Source: Streptomyces sp. MspMP-M5 (GTDB lineage: Bacteria > Actinomycetota > Actinomycetes > Streptomycetales > Streptomycetaceae). From it: a stretch of DNA of 64,000 bases. The position numbers were made by a program, and so were the translations under genes. The notes beneath the pieces are model-generated. The model was not told where the DNA came from and did no database searches. It saw only the letters and a program-made list of their open reading frames with translations. Below are positions 16,920 to 25,915 of this stretch, in pieces. How positions within the stretch are numbered: the first letter of the stretch is position 1; every line of letters begins with the position of its first letter. The stretch spans positions 175-64,174 of the forward strand of contig NZ_KB891901.1 in assembly GCF_000373585.1 (NCBI RefSeq). The letters are read 5' to 3'.

Positions 16920-17408
16920 GTGAAGCAACTACGGATCAAGATCCTGGTCGGGCTGTTCGTGGTGGCCGGGATCCTGGCCTGGGCGGGCGCCCGGTTGTGG
17001 GACTCCTTCGGGACGCTGCCCGGCGTGCCGGTGGCGGCGCCCATCGTGCTGGCGCTGATCGCCGCGGTGCTGGCCGCCACCGCCCTGTCGCTGCGGGGCC
17101 GGCTGCGGGCGCAGCGCGAGCGGCGGCCCGGTGCGAAGGGCGTCGATCCGCTGGTGGCCGCCCGGGCGGTGGTCTTCGGCCAGGCGAGCGCCCTGGTGGC
17201 CGCGCTGGTCGCGGGCCTGTACGGCGGCGTCGGGGTCTTCCTGGTGACGTCGGGGGTGGACGGCGCGCGGCGCACCCAGGCGGTGTACGCCGGCTTCTCG
17301 GTGCTGGCCGGGGCGGCCGTGGTCGCCGCGGCGATCTTCCTGGAGCGGGTCTGCAAGCTGCCGGAGGGCGACGACGACGGCGAGGGCCCCGGGGCGGCGC
17401 GGACGTGA
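16920..17408 (+). CDS. DUF3180 membrane protein
   Basis: Small integral membrane protein (162 aa) with four hydrophobic helices (about residues 5-25, 37-55, 76-98 and 114-134) and an acidic C-terminus. DUF3180 genes follow folK in many actinobacteria, including mycobacteria (from memory). Function unknown. GTG 16920 has GAGGGG upstream. Confidence 0.85.
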   Translation: MKQLRIKILVGLFVVAGILAWAGARLWDSFGTLPGVPVAAPIVLALIAAVLAATALSLRGRLRAQRERRPGAKGVDPLVAARAVVFGQASALVAALVAGLYGGVGVFLVTSGVDGARRTQAVYAGFSVLAGAAVVAAAIFLERVCKLPEGDDDGEGPGAART

Positions 17409-17413
17409 CGGGT

Positions 17414-17446
17414 GCCCCGGCCGGGCCGTGCGGGCCCGGCCGGGGC
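17414..17446. terminator. bidirectional terminator, 14-bp stem
   Basis: GCCCCGGCCGGGCC (17414-17427) pairs with 17433-17446 across a five-base loop. It lies between the convergent DUF3180 and ABC ATPase genes. Confidence 0.8.
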
Positions 17447-17472
17447 CCGGGCGCGGTTCTTCAGGTCCGCTT

Positions 17473-18639
17473 TCAGGTTCGCGGGACGGTGTCCAGGGCG
17501 ACCTCGTCGCGGGCGAGGTCGGCGGCGTCCGCGGTGGTGGCGCGGCGCAGCGCGCCGTGCAGTGCGGCCGGCGTGAGGACGCCGCGGTAGCGGTCGCCGT
17601 CGAGGACCGCGAGCCAGCCCGCGTCGTGCTGGAGCAGCGTGCTCAGCGCCTGCCGGAGCGGGGTGCCGAGCTGCACCGCCTCGGCCATCGGGCGGGCCCG
17701 GCCGCGGACGGTGGCGGGGCCGTTCCCGGCTTCGGTGAGCGCCTCGGCCGCCACCCAGCCGTAGGGCGTTCCGTCGGCGTCCAGGACGACGGCCCAGGGG
17801 GCGCCGGCGGCGGCGAGCGCCTCGGCGGCCCGCGCGGCCGGGTCGTCCAGGCGGACCACCGGCGGCTCTTCGAGGTCGGCGGCCTCGACGGGGGTGACCG
17901 CGAGCCGCTTCAGACCGCGGTCGGCGCCCACGAACTCCGCGGTGTACGGGGTCGCCGGGGCGCCCAGGACCGTCGCCGGGGTGTCCAACTGCTCGATCCG
18001 GCCGGAGCCGTAGACGGCGATGCGGTCGCCGAGCCGGACCGCCTCCTCGATGTCGTGGGTGACGAAGAGCACCGTCTTGTGGAGCGTGGACTGCAGGCGC
18101 AGGAACTCGTTCTGGAGGTGCTCGCGGACGACCGGGTCGACCGCGCCGAACGGCTCGTCCATCAGCAGCACGGGCGGGTCGGCGGCCAGTGCGCGGGCGA
18201 CGCCGACGCGCTGCCGCTGGCCACCGGAGAGCTGGTCGGGGTAGCGGTCGCCGTAGACGGACGGGTCCAGGCCGACCAGGTCGAGGAGTTCGGCGGCGCG
18301 GGCCCGGGCGGCCTTGCGCGGGCGGCCGAGGAGGTGCGGGACGGTGGCGGTGTTGTCCAGCACGGTCTTGTGGGGGAATAGGCCGACCTGCTGGATGACA
18401 TAGCCGATGCGGCGGCGGAGTTCGACGGGGTCGGCGTCGGCGACGGCCTCGCCGTCGAGGAGGATCCGGCCTTCGGTGGGCTCGATGAGCCGGTTCACCA
18501 TCTTCATCGTGGTCGTCTTGCCGCAGCCCGACGGGCCGACGAGGGTGATGAGTTCGCCCTTGGCGACCTCGAAGGAGAGGTCGTCGACGGCGGTGGTGCC
18601 GTCGGCGTAGCGCTTGGTGACGTGCTCGAAGCGGATCAT
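17473..18639 (-). CDS. quaternary-amine (glycine betaine/choline type) ABC transporter ATP-binding protein
   Basis: Energises uptake of compatible solutes in osmotic stress (OpuCA/ProV class). Walker A is GPSGCGKTT, signature LSGGQRQRV, Walker B LLMDEPFGAVD, and the switch His is in FVTHDIEEA. A C-terminal region from about residue 235 resembles the tandem CBS domains that sense ionic strength in OpuA-type ATPases. ATG 18639 has GGGGGAAAG upstream and gives 388 aa. It is transcribed away from its permease genes across a 159-bp gap. Confidence 0.9.
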   Translation of the reverse strand: MIRFEHVTKRYADGTTAVDDLSFEVAKGELITLVGPSGCGKTTTMKMVNRLIEPTEGRILLDGEAVADADPVELRRRIGYVIQQVGLFPHKTVLDNTATVPHLLGRPRKAARARAAELLDLVGLDPSVYGDRYPDQLSGGQRQRVGVARALAADPPVLLMDEPFGAVDPVVREHLQNEFLRLQSTLHKTVLFVTHDIEEAVRLGDRIAVYGSGRIEQLDTPATVLGAPATPYTAEFVGADRGLKRLAVTPVEAADLEEPPVVRLDDPAARAAEALAAAGAPWAVVLDADGTPYGWVAAEALTEAGNGPATVRGRARPMAEAVQLGTPLRQALSTLLQHDAGWLAVLDGDRYRGVLTPAALHGALRRATTADAADLARDEVALDTVPRT

Positions 18640-18747
18640 GCTTTCCCCCTGTGTGGACGGGCCCATTGTGTACGTGTCGTGCGCACGTGCCGTGAACGCG
18701 GTGTTGCGAGTGGAGACCGGGCCGCGGCGATTGTCAGTGGTGGGGGT

Positions 18748-18753
18748 TAGGGT
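18748..18753 (+). promoter_or_regulatory. candidate -10 box (TAGGGT) for the permease operon
   Basis: TAGGGT in the divergent gap is framed by a GTGGTG/CACCAC inverted pair (18737-18742 and 18773-18778) that could be an operator. Motif evidence only. Confidence 0.35.
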
Positions 18754-18798
18754 CGCAGACAGTCACCACGGTATCGGCGAGCGGGGGAGGTGACGGCG

Positions 18799-19572
18799 GT
18801 GGAGGCACCGGTGCGTGCGGCCGAAGTGCTGACGGGCCATCAGGTCTTGGCGCAGGGCGGTCCGGGCTGCCTGGAGCGGAACGACTGGATCTGCGGCGAC
18901 TATCTCCGTACCCGGAGCCAGGAATTGATCGACGCCACCCTTCAGCACGTCGGCATCACGGTGGTGTCGGTGCTGCTCGGGCTGCTGGTCGCCTTTCCGC
19001 TGGCACTGCTGGCGCGGCACCGGCGGGGCGTCGCGGGGCCGGTCCTGGGGCTGACGACGGTGCTGTACACCGTGCCGTCGCTGGCGATGTTCGCGCTGCT
19101 GACGCCCGTCTTCGGGGTGTCACCGTCGGTCGTCGTCACGGGCCTGGTGCTGTATTCGCTGACGATCCTGGTACGCAACGTCCTCGCCGGCCTGGACGCG
19201 GTCCCCACCGAGGTGCGGGAGGCCGCCCGCGGGATGGGATACGGGCCGGCCCGGCTGCTGTTCGAGGTGGAACTCCCCCTGGCGCTCCCGGCGTTGGTGG
19301 CCGGTGTGCGGATCGCCACGGTGTCGACGGTGGCGATGACGACCATCGGCTCGGTGGTGGGCTACGGCGGCCTGGGCAATCTCATAGCCAGCGGCCTGGA
19401 GGGCTTCTTCAAGGCCGAGGTGCTGACCGCTTCGGTGCTGTGCGTGCTGCTGGCCCTGGTGGCGGATCTGCTCCTGCTCGGCGTGCAGCGGCTGCTGACG
19501 CCGTGGACGCGGGCGCGGTCCGGGGGCCGCCGGGTGCGGCGCGGTGCGGCCGTGGCGAAGGCGGTGGGGTGA
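18799..19572 (+). CDS. quaternary-amine ABC transporter permease (first subunit)
   Basis: Membrane subunit of the OpuC-type importer with about five or six helices and the coupling motif EAARGMGYGPARLL. GTG 18799 is preferred to GTG 18790 because GGGGGAGG at 18783-18790 gives normal spacing only for the later codon. Length 257 aa. Its stop overlaps the start of the next permease (GTGA). Confidence 0.9.
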   Translation: MEAPVRAAEVLTGHQVLAQGGPGCLERNDWICGDYLRTRSQELIDATLQHVGITVVSVLLGLLVAFPLALLARHRRGVAGPVLGLTTVLYTVPSLAMFALLTPVFGVSPSVVVTGLVLYSLTILVRNVLAGLDAVPTEVREAARGMGYGPARLLFEVELPLALPALVAGVRIATVSTVAMTTIGSVVGYGGLGNLIASGLEGFFKAEVLTASVLCVLLALVADLLLLGVQRLLTPWTRARSGGRRVRRGAAVAKAVG

Positions 19573-20567
19573 GCGTGGACGCGATCACGGGTGCCTGGCA
19601 GTGGCTGGCCACGGTCGCCAACTGGTCCGGGGAGAAGGGCGTATGGCACCGCCTGGGCGAGCACCTCTGGCTGAGCGGGTTCTGCCTGCTGCTGTCCTGC
19701 CTGATGGCCCTGCCGGTGGCGCTGTGGCTCGGGCACATCGGCAAGGGCGGTGCGCTGGCGGTCAACCTCTCCAATGTGGGGCGCGCGGTGCCGACCTTCG
19801 CGGTCCTGGTGCTGCTGACGCTCAGTCCGCTGGGGACGCACGGCGACTGGCCGACGATCATCGCGCTGGTGCTGTTCGCGGTGCCGCCGCTACTGACCAA
19901 CGTCCATCTGGGCATACGAGAGGCGGACCGCGATGTGGTCGAGGCCGCCCGGGGGATGGGCATGTCCGGGCCGCAGCTGCTGCTGCGGGTCGAGATACCG
20001 CTCGCCTACCCGCTGATCATGACGGGACTGCGTTCGGCGGCGGTCCAGGTGGTGGCCACGGCGACGCTGGCCGCACTGGCCGGCGGCGGGGGCCTGGGCC
20101 GCATCATCACCGCCGGCTTCGGCAACTACGACACCGCGCAGGTGGTGGCCGGCGCGGTCCTGGTGGCGCTGCTGGCACTGCTGGTGGAGGGCGTGCTGGT
20201 GCTGGTGGACCGGGCCTTCGACCCGATGCGGGGGCGGCGGCGCGCGCAGCGCGGAGGCGCGCCGGCGTCGGGCCCGGGCCTGGCCTCGGCTGTCGGCGCT
20301 GCGGCCGCGGCCGAGGGCCCGGTCGTCAATTCCCAGGCGGTGTCCGGCACTTCCCCGGCCGAGGCCGGGCGGCACCCCCGGGCGGGCACGCTCGCCGCGG
20401 CGGGCGACGATGCCGGTACGGCCGGTACGGCGGATAGCGCCAGTACGGCGGGTAAGGCCAGTACGGGCGCGGCCGTCCGGCCCGCCGAGGGTGCGCACCG
20501 GACGCCGCCCGGCCCGCCTCCTGGCCTGCCCCCTGGCTCGCCTTCCGGGCGGACGACGGAAGTGTGA
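19569..20567 (+). CDS. quaternary-amine ABC transporter permease (second subunit)
   Basis: Second membrane subunit, with the coupling motif EAARGMGMSGPQLLL and five or six helices ending near residue 220. About 110 further residues form an Ala/Gly/Thr/Pro-rich, probably disordered cytoplasmic tail (GTAGTADSAST-like repeats), longer than usual for the family. Length 332 aa. Coupled to the upstream permease and followed 72 bp later by the binding protein. Confidence 0.9.
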   Translation: MSVDAITGAWQWLATVANWSGEKGVWHRLGEHLWLSGFCLLLSCLMALPVALWLGHIGKGGALAVNLSNVGRAVPTFAVLVLLTLSPLGTHGDWPTIIALVLFAVPPLLTNVHLGIREADRDVVEAARGMGMSGPQLLLRVEIPLAYPLIMTGLRSAAVQVVATATLAALAGGGGLGRIITAGFGNYDTAQVVAGAVLVALLALLVEGVLVLVDRAFDPMRGRRRAQRGGAPASGPGLASAVGAAAAAEGPVVNSQAVSGTSPAEAGRHPRAGTLAAAGDDAGTAGTADSASTAGKASTGAAVRPAEGAHRTPPGPPPGLPPGSPSGRTTEV

Positions 20568-20639
20568 CGACAGAGCTCGCCCGGCCGCGACCCGAGACGT
20601 CTCGACCGACCTGACCCCGAACGGACGGAGTGGATTTCC

Positions 20640-21608
20640 ATGAGCAGCACAGCACGTACGGCCCGCACGGCGCGTACCGCGCTCGCCGCGGGGACGGTGG
20701 CGGCGCTGGCCGCAGGTCTGGCCGCGTGCGGCGGACAGAGCCTGGAGCAGAAGGGCGGCAAGGACGGAGGGAAGGGCGAGATCGTCATAGGCTCGGCGGG
20801 CTTCACCGAGTCGAAGGTGCTCGCCGAGATCTATTCACGGGTCCTGGCCGATGCCGGTTACCACCCACGGGTTCAGACGCTGGCCAATCGGGAGCTGTAT
20901 GAACCGGCCCTGGAGAAGGGCCAGATCGATGTAGTTCCGGAATACGCCTCCACCCTCGCGGAATTCCTCAACGCGAAGAAGAACGGCGCCAAGGCGAAGC
21001 CCGTGGCCTCCAGCGACATCGACAAGACGGTCGCGGAGCTGAAGAAGCTGGCCGAGCCGCGCGGACTGAAGGTGCTCCCGGCAGGCGCGGCCACCGACCA
21101 GAACGCCTTCGCGGTGACCAAGGAATTCGCTGCCAAGAACAAGCTCCGGACACTCTCCGACCTGGGCCGTTCTCGACAGAAGGTCAAACTCGCCGCGGGG
21201 GAGGAGTGCGAGACGCGGGTGTTCTGCAAGCCGGGTCTGCAGAAGACCTACGGCATCGCCGTCGCGGGCATCGACCCCAAGGGCGTGGGGACCCCGCAGG
21301 CCAAGCAGGCGGTCAAGGACGGCACCGACCAGCTCGTGCTGACCACGACCACGGACGCCACTCTCGACAACTTCGGTCTGGTGCTTCTCCAGGACGACAA
21401 GAAGCTGCAGAACGCCGACAATGTGCTGCCGGTGCTGAATGCCAAGAGCGCCGGCGACAAGGAGGTCGAGGCCGCACTCAACAAGATCACGAAGGTGCTC
21501 ACCACCGAGGACTTGATCAACTTGAACCGCAAGGTCGATGCCGAGCGCTTGAAGCCCGCCGATGTGGCGCAGGCATATTTGGAGTCCAAGGGGTTGGTCA
21601 AGAAGTAA
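20640..21608 (+). CDS. quaternary-amine ABC transporter substrate-binding lipoprotein
   Basis: Extracytoplasmic binding protein of the OpuCC/OsmF class. A basic n-region with repeated ART triplets and a hydrophobic core end in the lipobox LAAC (Cys30), so it should be lipid-anchored. The mature part begins with a KGEIVIGSAGFTESK segment and contains VPEYAST, typical of glycine betaine/choline binding proteins. Length 322 aa. It completes a divergent four-gene transporter. Confidence 0.9.
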   Translation: MSSTARTARTARTALAAGTVAALAAGLAACGGQSLEQKGGKDGGKGEIVIGSAGFTESKVLAEIYSRVLADAGYHPRVQTLANRELYEPALEKGQIDVVPEYASTLAEFLNAKKNGAKAKPVASSDIDKTVAELKKLAEPRGLKVLPAGAATDQNAFAVTKEFAAKNKLRTLSDLGRSRQKVKLAAGEECETRVFCKPGLQKTYGIAVAGIDPKGVGTPQAKQAVKDGTDQLVLTTTTDATLDNFGLVLLQDDKKLQNADNVLPVLNAKSAGDKEVEAALNKITKVLTTEDLINLNRKVDAERLKPADVAQAYLESKGLVKK

Positions 21609-21659
21609 CCAGCGGGGAACGGATCCGTAGGCGAGGCCCCATAGGTCTCGCACGCACGG

Positions 21660-21665
21660 TAAGTT
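21660..21665 (+). promoter_or_regulatory. TANNNT -10 box (TAAGTT), leaderless
   Basis: Lies seven bases before ATG 21673, with no ribosome-binding site in between. Confidence 0.55.
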
Positions 21666-21672
21666 TCTGGCC

Positions 21673-22923
21673 ATGCCACGAGGACGCCACCGCCATTCCC
21701 CACCCCTCCACCGGCTGCTTCCTCCATCGACGGTCGCCGGTGCGTCAATTGCCTGTGCCACGGGCGCGTGGTTCGTCGGCGACGACCTCGTGCAACGGGT
21801 GCTCGCCGCCGGTGCCGCGGCCGCCGCGGTCACCGGCGCCGTCCTGCTGCGGACCTGGGACCGCAAGGCCGGCAAACGCGTCGCCGAGCTGACCCGGGCC
21901 CGGGCGCGCGACGAGTGGCGCACCGAGGAGCGGATCGCCGAACTGGAGACGGACGTCGAGGAGTCGCGCGAGATCCGCGCCGCCCTGGACACCAAGCTCC
22001 GCGCCAAGCGCGCCGAACTCGCCCGGCTGCGCAGCGAGCACGCCGCTCTGCTGCGCCGCTACGCCAACGCCGAGACCGAGCGGGCCAGCGCCCTGGAGGG
22101 CCGCCGGCTGCTCGCCATCGAGGCCGGGCAGCCGGGCGCCGACGGCGGGCTCGTACCGGCCCGCCGCGAGCCGGCACCCGGCGGCGGGCGCCCGGTGCCG
22201 GATGCCGGGAAGGCGGACGCCAGGACGACGGACGGCGCGGCCGGGGCCCGTCCCACCGCCACGTTCGCGGAGGCGGACCGCGCGCTGCGCGAGCTGGCCC
22301 GCAACGCCGCCCGGCAGCGCGCCGCCGCACAGGCCGCCGGCCGGCCCGACACCGGCGCTCAGGAGGAACCCGGGGCGACCGGCCCGGGGAAGCCCGGGGC
22401 GGCCGCCGCGCAGGGGGTGGGCGGATCCGCGCTCCGCCCGGTGCCGGCCGCCGCAGCGATCGCCCCGGCCCGCCCGTCCGTGCCCCGCACGCTGGGCGGC
22501 TTCGACTTCTTCGGCAACGCCACCGTCCCCCGCAACGAGCTGCCCGCCCCGATGGAGGAGGACCTGGCGGACGTCGTCGGTGACGAGGCGGTCGCCGAGC
22601 AGTCGGCGCGCGCCAAGGCCCGTACGGAGGCCCGCATCGAGGCTCGTACGGACGCCCGCGCGGCGCGTACGGAGAGCGCGGGCGCTGAGGGCTCCGACTC
22701 CCGGGACTCCGGGGGCTCCGGGGGCTCCGAGGACGCCGAGCACGGCGGCATACACGGGCGCGAGGCATCCGGTGAGGAGACCTCCGGCGATGACGAGGCG
22801 CCCGGCGGCGCGGTCGTCGCCGACGGGGAGACGACGCACGGCGCCGGCGAGGTCATCGACCTGACCGCGCACGACGAGACCGAGCAGCTCGACCTCGCCG
22901 AACTGCGCAGCGCCATCTCCTGA
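21673..22923 (+). CDS. membrane-associated coiled-coil protein, unknown function
   Basis: Not a recognised family. Two short hydrophobic segments (about residues 19-35 and 40-58) are followed by a charged heptad-rich coiled coil (about residues 64-150), then a long Ala/Gly/Pro-rich linker, a conserved-looking patch (GGFDFFGNA near residue 275) and an acidic C-terminus. The layout suggests a membrane-tethered scaffold, but no function can be assigned. 416 aa; the transcript is predicted to be leaderless. Confidence 0.7.
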   Translation: MPRGRHRHSPPLHRLLPPSTVAGASIACATGAWFVGDDLVQRVLAAGAAAAAVTGAVLLRTWDRKAGKRVAELTRARARDEWRTEERIAELETDVEESREIRAALDTKLRAKRAELARLRSEHAALLRRYANAETERASALEGRRLLAIEAGQPGADGGLVPARREPAPGGGRPVPDAGKADARTTDGAAGARPTATFAEADRALRELARNAARQRAAAQAAGRPDTGAQEEPGATGPGKPGAAAAQGVGGSALRPVPAAAAIAPARPSVPRTLGGFDFFGNATVPRNELPAPMEEDLADVVGDEAVAEQSARAKARTEARIEARTDARAARTESAGAEGSDSRDSGGSGGSEDAEHGGIHGREASGEETSGDDEAPGGAVVADGETTHGAGEVIDLTAHDETEQLDLAELRSAIS

Positions 22924-22955
22924 ACGCCGGGAGGCGGCAGAACGTAGCGAGCGGC

Positions 22956-23004
22956 GGGGAGGCGCCCGTCCGTCCACAGCCTGTGGACGGACGGGCGCCT
23001 CCCC
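22956..23004. terminator. perfect 24-bp inverted repeat terminator
   Basis: 22956-22979 is the exact reverse complement of 22981-23004. It lies between the convergent coiled-coil and nuoD2-like genes and is the longest perfect stem seen in the window. Confidence 0.85.
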
Positions 23005-23006
23005 GC

Positions 23007-24149
23007 CTACTTGTCGATGTCGCCGACCACGAAGAACATCGAGCCCAGGATGGCGACCATGTCGGCGACCAGGGTCCCCGGCAGCAGCTCCGTCAGCACC
23101 TGGATGTTGTTGTACGACGCGGAGCGCAACTTCAGGCGGTACGGGGTCTTCTCGCCCTTGGAGACCAGGTAGTAGCCGTTGATGCCGAGCGGGTTCTCGG
23201 TCCAGGCGTAGGTCGTGCCCTCGGGGGCCTTGAGGACCTTCGGCAGCCGCTGGTTGATCGGGCCGGGCGGCAGCTCCGCGATCCGGTCCAGGCAGGCGTC
23301 CGCGAGGTCGAGGGAGTTGTGCGTCTGCTCCAGCAGGCACTCGAAGCGGGCCAGGCAGTCGCCCTCCTCCCTGGTGACGACCTTGAGCGTGGACTCCAGC
23401 TCGCCGTACGCGAGATACGGCTCGTCGCGCCGCAGGTCGAAGTCGACGCCGGACGCGCGGGCGATCGGCCCGGAGACGCCGTAGGCGTGCACCGCTTCAC
23501 GGGTCAGCACACCGACGCCCCGGGTGCGGCCGCGGAAGATCTCGTTCCCCAGGACGAGATTGTCGAAGACGTCCATACGGGAGCGGACGTCGGCGACGGC
23601 CTGCCGGGCCCGGCCGAGCCAGCCGGCGGGCAGGTCCTCCTTGAGGCCGCCGACCCGGTTGAACATGTAGTGCATCCGGCCGCCGGAGATCTCCTCCATG
23701 ACGGTCTGGAGCTCCTCGCGCTCCCGGAACGCGTGGAAGACCGGGGTGATCCCGCCGAGCTCCAGCGGGTACGAGCCGAGGAACATCAGGTGGTTCAGGA
23801 CGCGGTTCAGCTCGGCGAGCAGCGTGCGCATCCACACCGCGCGCTCGGGCACCTCCATGCCCAGCATCCGCTCGACGCCGATCACCACACCCAGCTCGTT
23901 GGAGAACGCCGACAGCCAGTCGTGGCGGTTGGCGAGCATGATGATCTGGCGGTAGTCGCGGGCCTCGAAGAGCTTCTCCGCGCCGCGGTGCATATAGCCG
24001 ATCACCGGCTCGGCCTGCCGGATGCGCTCGCCGTCCAGGACGAGGCGCAGCCGCAGCACGCCGTGCGTGGAGGGATGCTGCGGGCCGATGTTCAGCACCA
24101 TGTCGGTGCTCTCCGCCGCGCCGCCGATGCCGACCGTCGTCTCCGTCAT
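23007..24149 (-). CDS. orphan NuoD paralogue (NADH dehydrogenase subunit D-like)
   Basis: Full-length (380 aa) homologue of the complex I 49-kDa/NuoD subunit, with no other nuo genes nearby. The quinone-site loop GPQHPSTHG is kept, including the His29 equivalent of mammalian NDUFS2 His59. The position of the quinone-site Tyr (NDUFS2 Tyr108) is Trp78, within NRHDWLS. HRGAEK (Arg55) carries the Arg that is dimethylated in NDUFS2. There are no [NiFe] cysteine pairs. ATG 24149 fits the family start. A MidA-like methyltransferase gene lies upstream on the same strand. Role unknown; possibly an accessory or alternative complex I subunit. Confidence 0.88.
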   Translation of the reverse strand: MTETTVGIGGAAESTDMVLNIGPQHPSTHGVLRLRLVLDGERIRQAEPVIGYMHRGAEKLFEARDYRQIIMLANRHDWLSAFSNELGVVIGVERMLGMEVPERAVWMRTLLAELNRVLNHLMFLGSYPLELGGITPVFHAFREREELQTVMEEISGGRMHYMFNRVGGLKEDLPAGWLGRARQAVADVRSRMDVFDNLVLGNEIFRGRTRGVGVLTREAVHAYGVSGPIARASGVDFDLRRDEPYLAYGELESTLKVVTREEGDCLARFECLLEQTHNSLDLADACLDRIAELPPGPINQRLPKVLKAPEGTTYAWTENPLGINGYYLVSKGEKTPYRLKLRSASYNNIQVLTELLPGTLVADMVAILGSMFFVVGDIDK

Positions 24150-24334
24150 GGGGACAGTGTCGCAGGACGGGACGCTACGGAGCGGTGCGGTCCGTGGTGT
24201 GGAACGGGGGCGGCCGTGGTGTGAAACGGGGGCCGGGCCCGAGGGGCGGGCCGTGCCGGTGGGCTGTGGTGGCGGTCCCAGCGTGGGCCGGGCCACCGGG
24301 CCACCGGGGCGTGGTGGCGTCGCGTTCGGGGGCG

Positions 24335-25597
24335 TCAGTCGGCGGCGCTGCCGGAGCTGCTGCCGGTGGCGCTCTCGGCGCCGGCGGCGAGCAGTTCGGC
24401 GCAGGCGGTGCCGCCGACCGGCTCCAGCAGCCAGCCGAAGGCGCCCAGGCCCGCCGGATCGGTCAGTTCCGCCGCGTCACCGGCCGCGCCGAGCGCGCGT
24501 ACGTAGCCGGCCGGGTCGGTCGTGGCCAGGGAGAGCGGCGGGCGGCGGCCGGTCACCCCGAGGGCGTGCAGCGCGGCGCGCTGGGTCAGCTGCTCGGCGC
24601 CCGGACCGGCACAGGCGTCCAGCGCGACGTGCGCGGTGAGGTCGCAGCTGCCGTCCGGGACGGGCGGGACCTCGCGGCCCGCGCGGAAGCCGGTGAGGGT
24701 GCCGAAGGGCGGCCGGTCGGCGCGCCGGTGGGCGTAGTCGACGGCGACCGCGAGCCCGGCGCGCAGGGTGCGGCGGGCACGCGCCCAGGCGGCGTCCCGG
24801 GGGCGGCCGATCTCGGCGCGCAGCCCGGGTACGGGGTCGCCGGCGGCGTCCGGCGCGGCGCGCGGCCACCAGCGGGCGAGCCACGCCGCGTCCGGGCCGT
24901 CGACCGGCGGACCGAGCCGTTCCGTGCCGTCGGCCCGCACTAGGACCCGGCGCGGTACCCCGTCGGCGTCCGTCTCGACGATGTCCAGCGGGACGTTGTC
25001 GAGCCATTCGTTGGCGAAGAGCAGGCCGGTGAGCGAGCCCGGCGCGGGCAGATCGGCGCGCCAGGCGATGCGGGGGTCGAGTCCCTCGGGGCGCTCGGCG
25101 CGTTCGACGGCATACGGGCGCAGGCGTCCGGCAACCTCCTCGGGGAGGGCCGCCAGCACTCCGGTCAACAGCTCGCCGCGGCCCGCGCCGACGTCCACCA
25201 GGGCCAGCTCGTCCGGGTGCCCGAGGGCGGCGTCGACCCGGCGGAGGAGGGTGGCGACGGCGCCGGCGTACAGCGGGGAGACGTGGACGGAGGTGCGGAA
25301 GTGGCCGGCGGGGCCGGGGCCGCCGGGGCGGGTGTAGAAGCCGTCCGGGCCGTAGAGCGCCTGCTCGGCCGCCTCCTGCCAGCCGCGCCAGGGGGAGTGG
25401 CGGGCGGCGGGGGTGGAGGCGCTGGGGGGAGCCGGTTGGGCGGGTGTGGTGGGCGCGGTGGGCTTGGCGGGCGTGGTGCCGGCGGCTGGGTCGGCCGGGC
25501 GGTGGGCGTCGGCCGGCTCGCGTCGGGCCTGCTGGTGCTCGTTCGCCGCTGAACCGCGTCCCTGCCCCTGTCCCGGCCCCTGTCCCTCTGTCGTCAC
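24335..25597 (-). CDS. SAM-dependent methyltransferase, MidA/NDUFAF7-like
   Basis: Methyltransferase of the MidA/NDUFAF7 class, whose mitochondrial member dimethylates an Arg of NDUFS2 during complex I assembly. Motifs: LYGPDGFYTR, the SAM loop VDVGAGRGELL, and LLFANEWLDNVP, matching the family ANE-LDALP signature. A Pro/Ala/Thr-rich linker of about 60 residues precedes the domain. GTG 25597 (420 aa) is the most likely start but lacks a good ribosome-binding site. It lies 185 bp upstream of the orphan NuoD gene and is read in the same direction, suggesting an enzyme-substrate pair. Confidence 0.8.
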   Translation of the reverse strand: MTTEGQGPGQGQGRGSAANEHQQARREPADAHRPADPAAGTTPAKPTAPTTPAQPAPPSASTPAARHSPWRGWQEAAEQALYGPDGFYTRPGGPGPAGHFRTSVHVSPLYAGAVATLLRRVDAALGHPDELALVDVGAGRGELLTGVLAALPEEVAGRLRPYAVERAERPEGLDPRIAWRADLPAPGSLTGLLFANEWLDNVPLDIVETDADGVPRRVLVRADGTERLGPPVDGPDAAWLARWWPRAAPDAAGDPVPGLRAEIGRPRDAAWARARRTLRAGLAVAVDYAHRRADRPPFGTLTGFRAGREVPPVPDGSCDLTAHVALDACAGPGAEQLTQRAALHALGVTGRRPPLSLATTDPAGYVRALGAAGDAAELTDPAGLGAFGWLLEPVGGTACAELLAAGAESATGSSSGSAAD

Positions 25598-25902
25598 GGG
25601 CACCACGGTACGGGGGCCGGCGCGGAGCGTATGCGGACGCAGGCACCTCCCGTACGGGGCGGCCGGCGGCTCCGGGCGTCGACCCGTGGTGCGGCGGTCG
25701 GCCTGCGGTATGAGCCGAGTCAGGGAGGAAACCCCTGGTCGGGGGCGTATCCCGGCGGGACGGCACGGGCCCGCCGGGGCCGCGTGACCACGGATCGACC
25801 CCAGGGTCGACACAATCGGCGCAGACCGCCTCCACCTAGCGGAGTAGGCCCTGTTGAAGAGGATCGCCCCTCCGGTTGACTCTTCTGCCTCCTCGCGCTC
25901 CC

Positions 25903-25908
25903 TACGCT
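25903..25908 (+). promoter_or_regulatory. TANNNT -10 box (TACGCT), leaderless kinase start
   Basis: Seven bases before GTG 25916. A TTGACT at 25876-25881 is 21 bases upstream, too far for an ideal -35. Confidence 0.55.
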
Positions 25909-25915
25909 GGGTTAC

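Noticed and set aside
23007..24149. NuoD-like protein as a [NiFe] hydrogenase large subunit.
   Set aside because: No N- or C-terminal CxxC nickel-binding pairs; the sequence aligns without gaps to NuoD/NDUFS2 in the quinone-site region.
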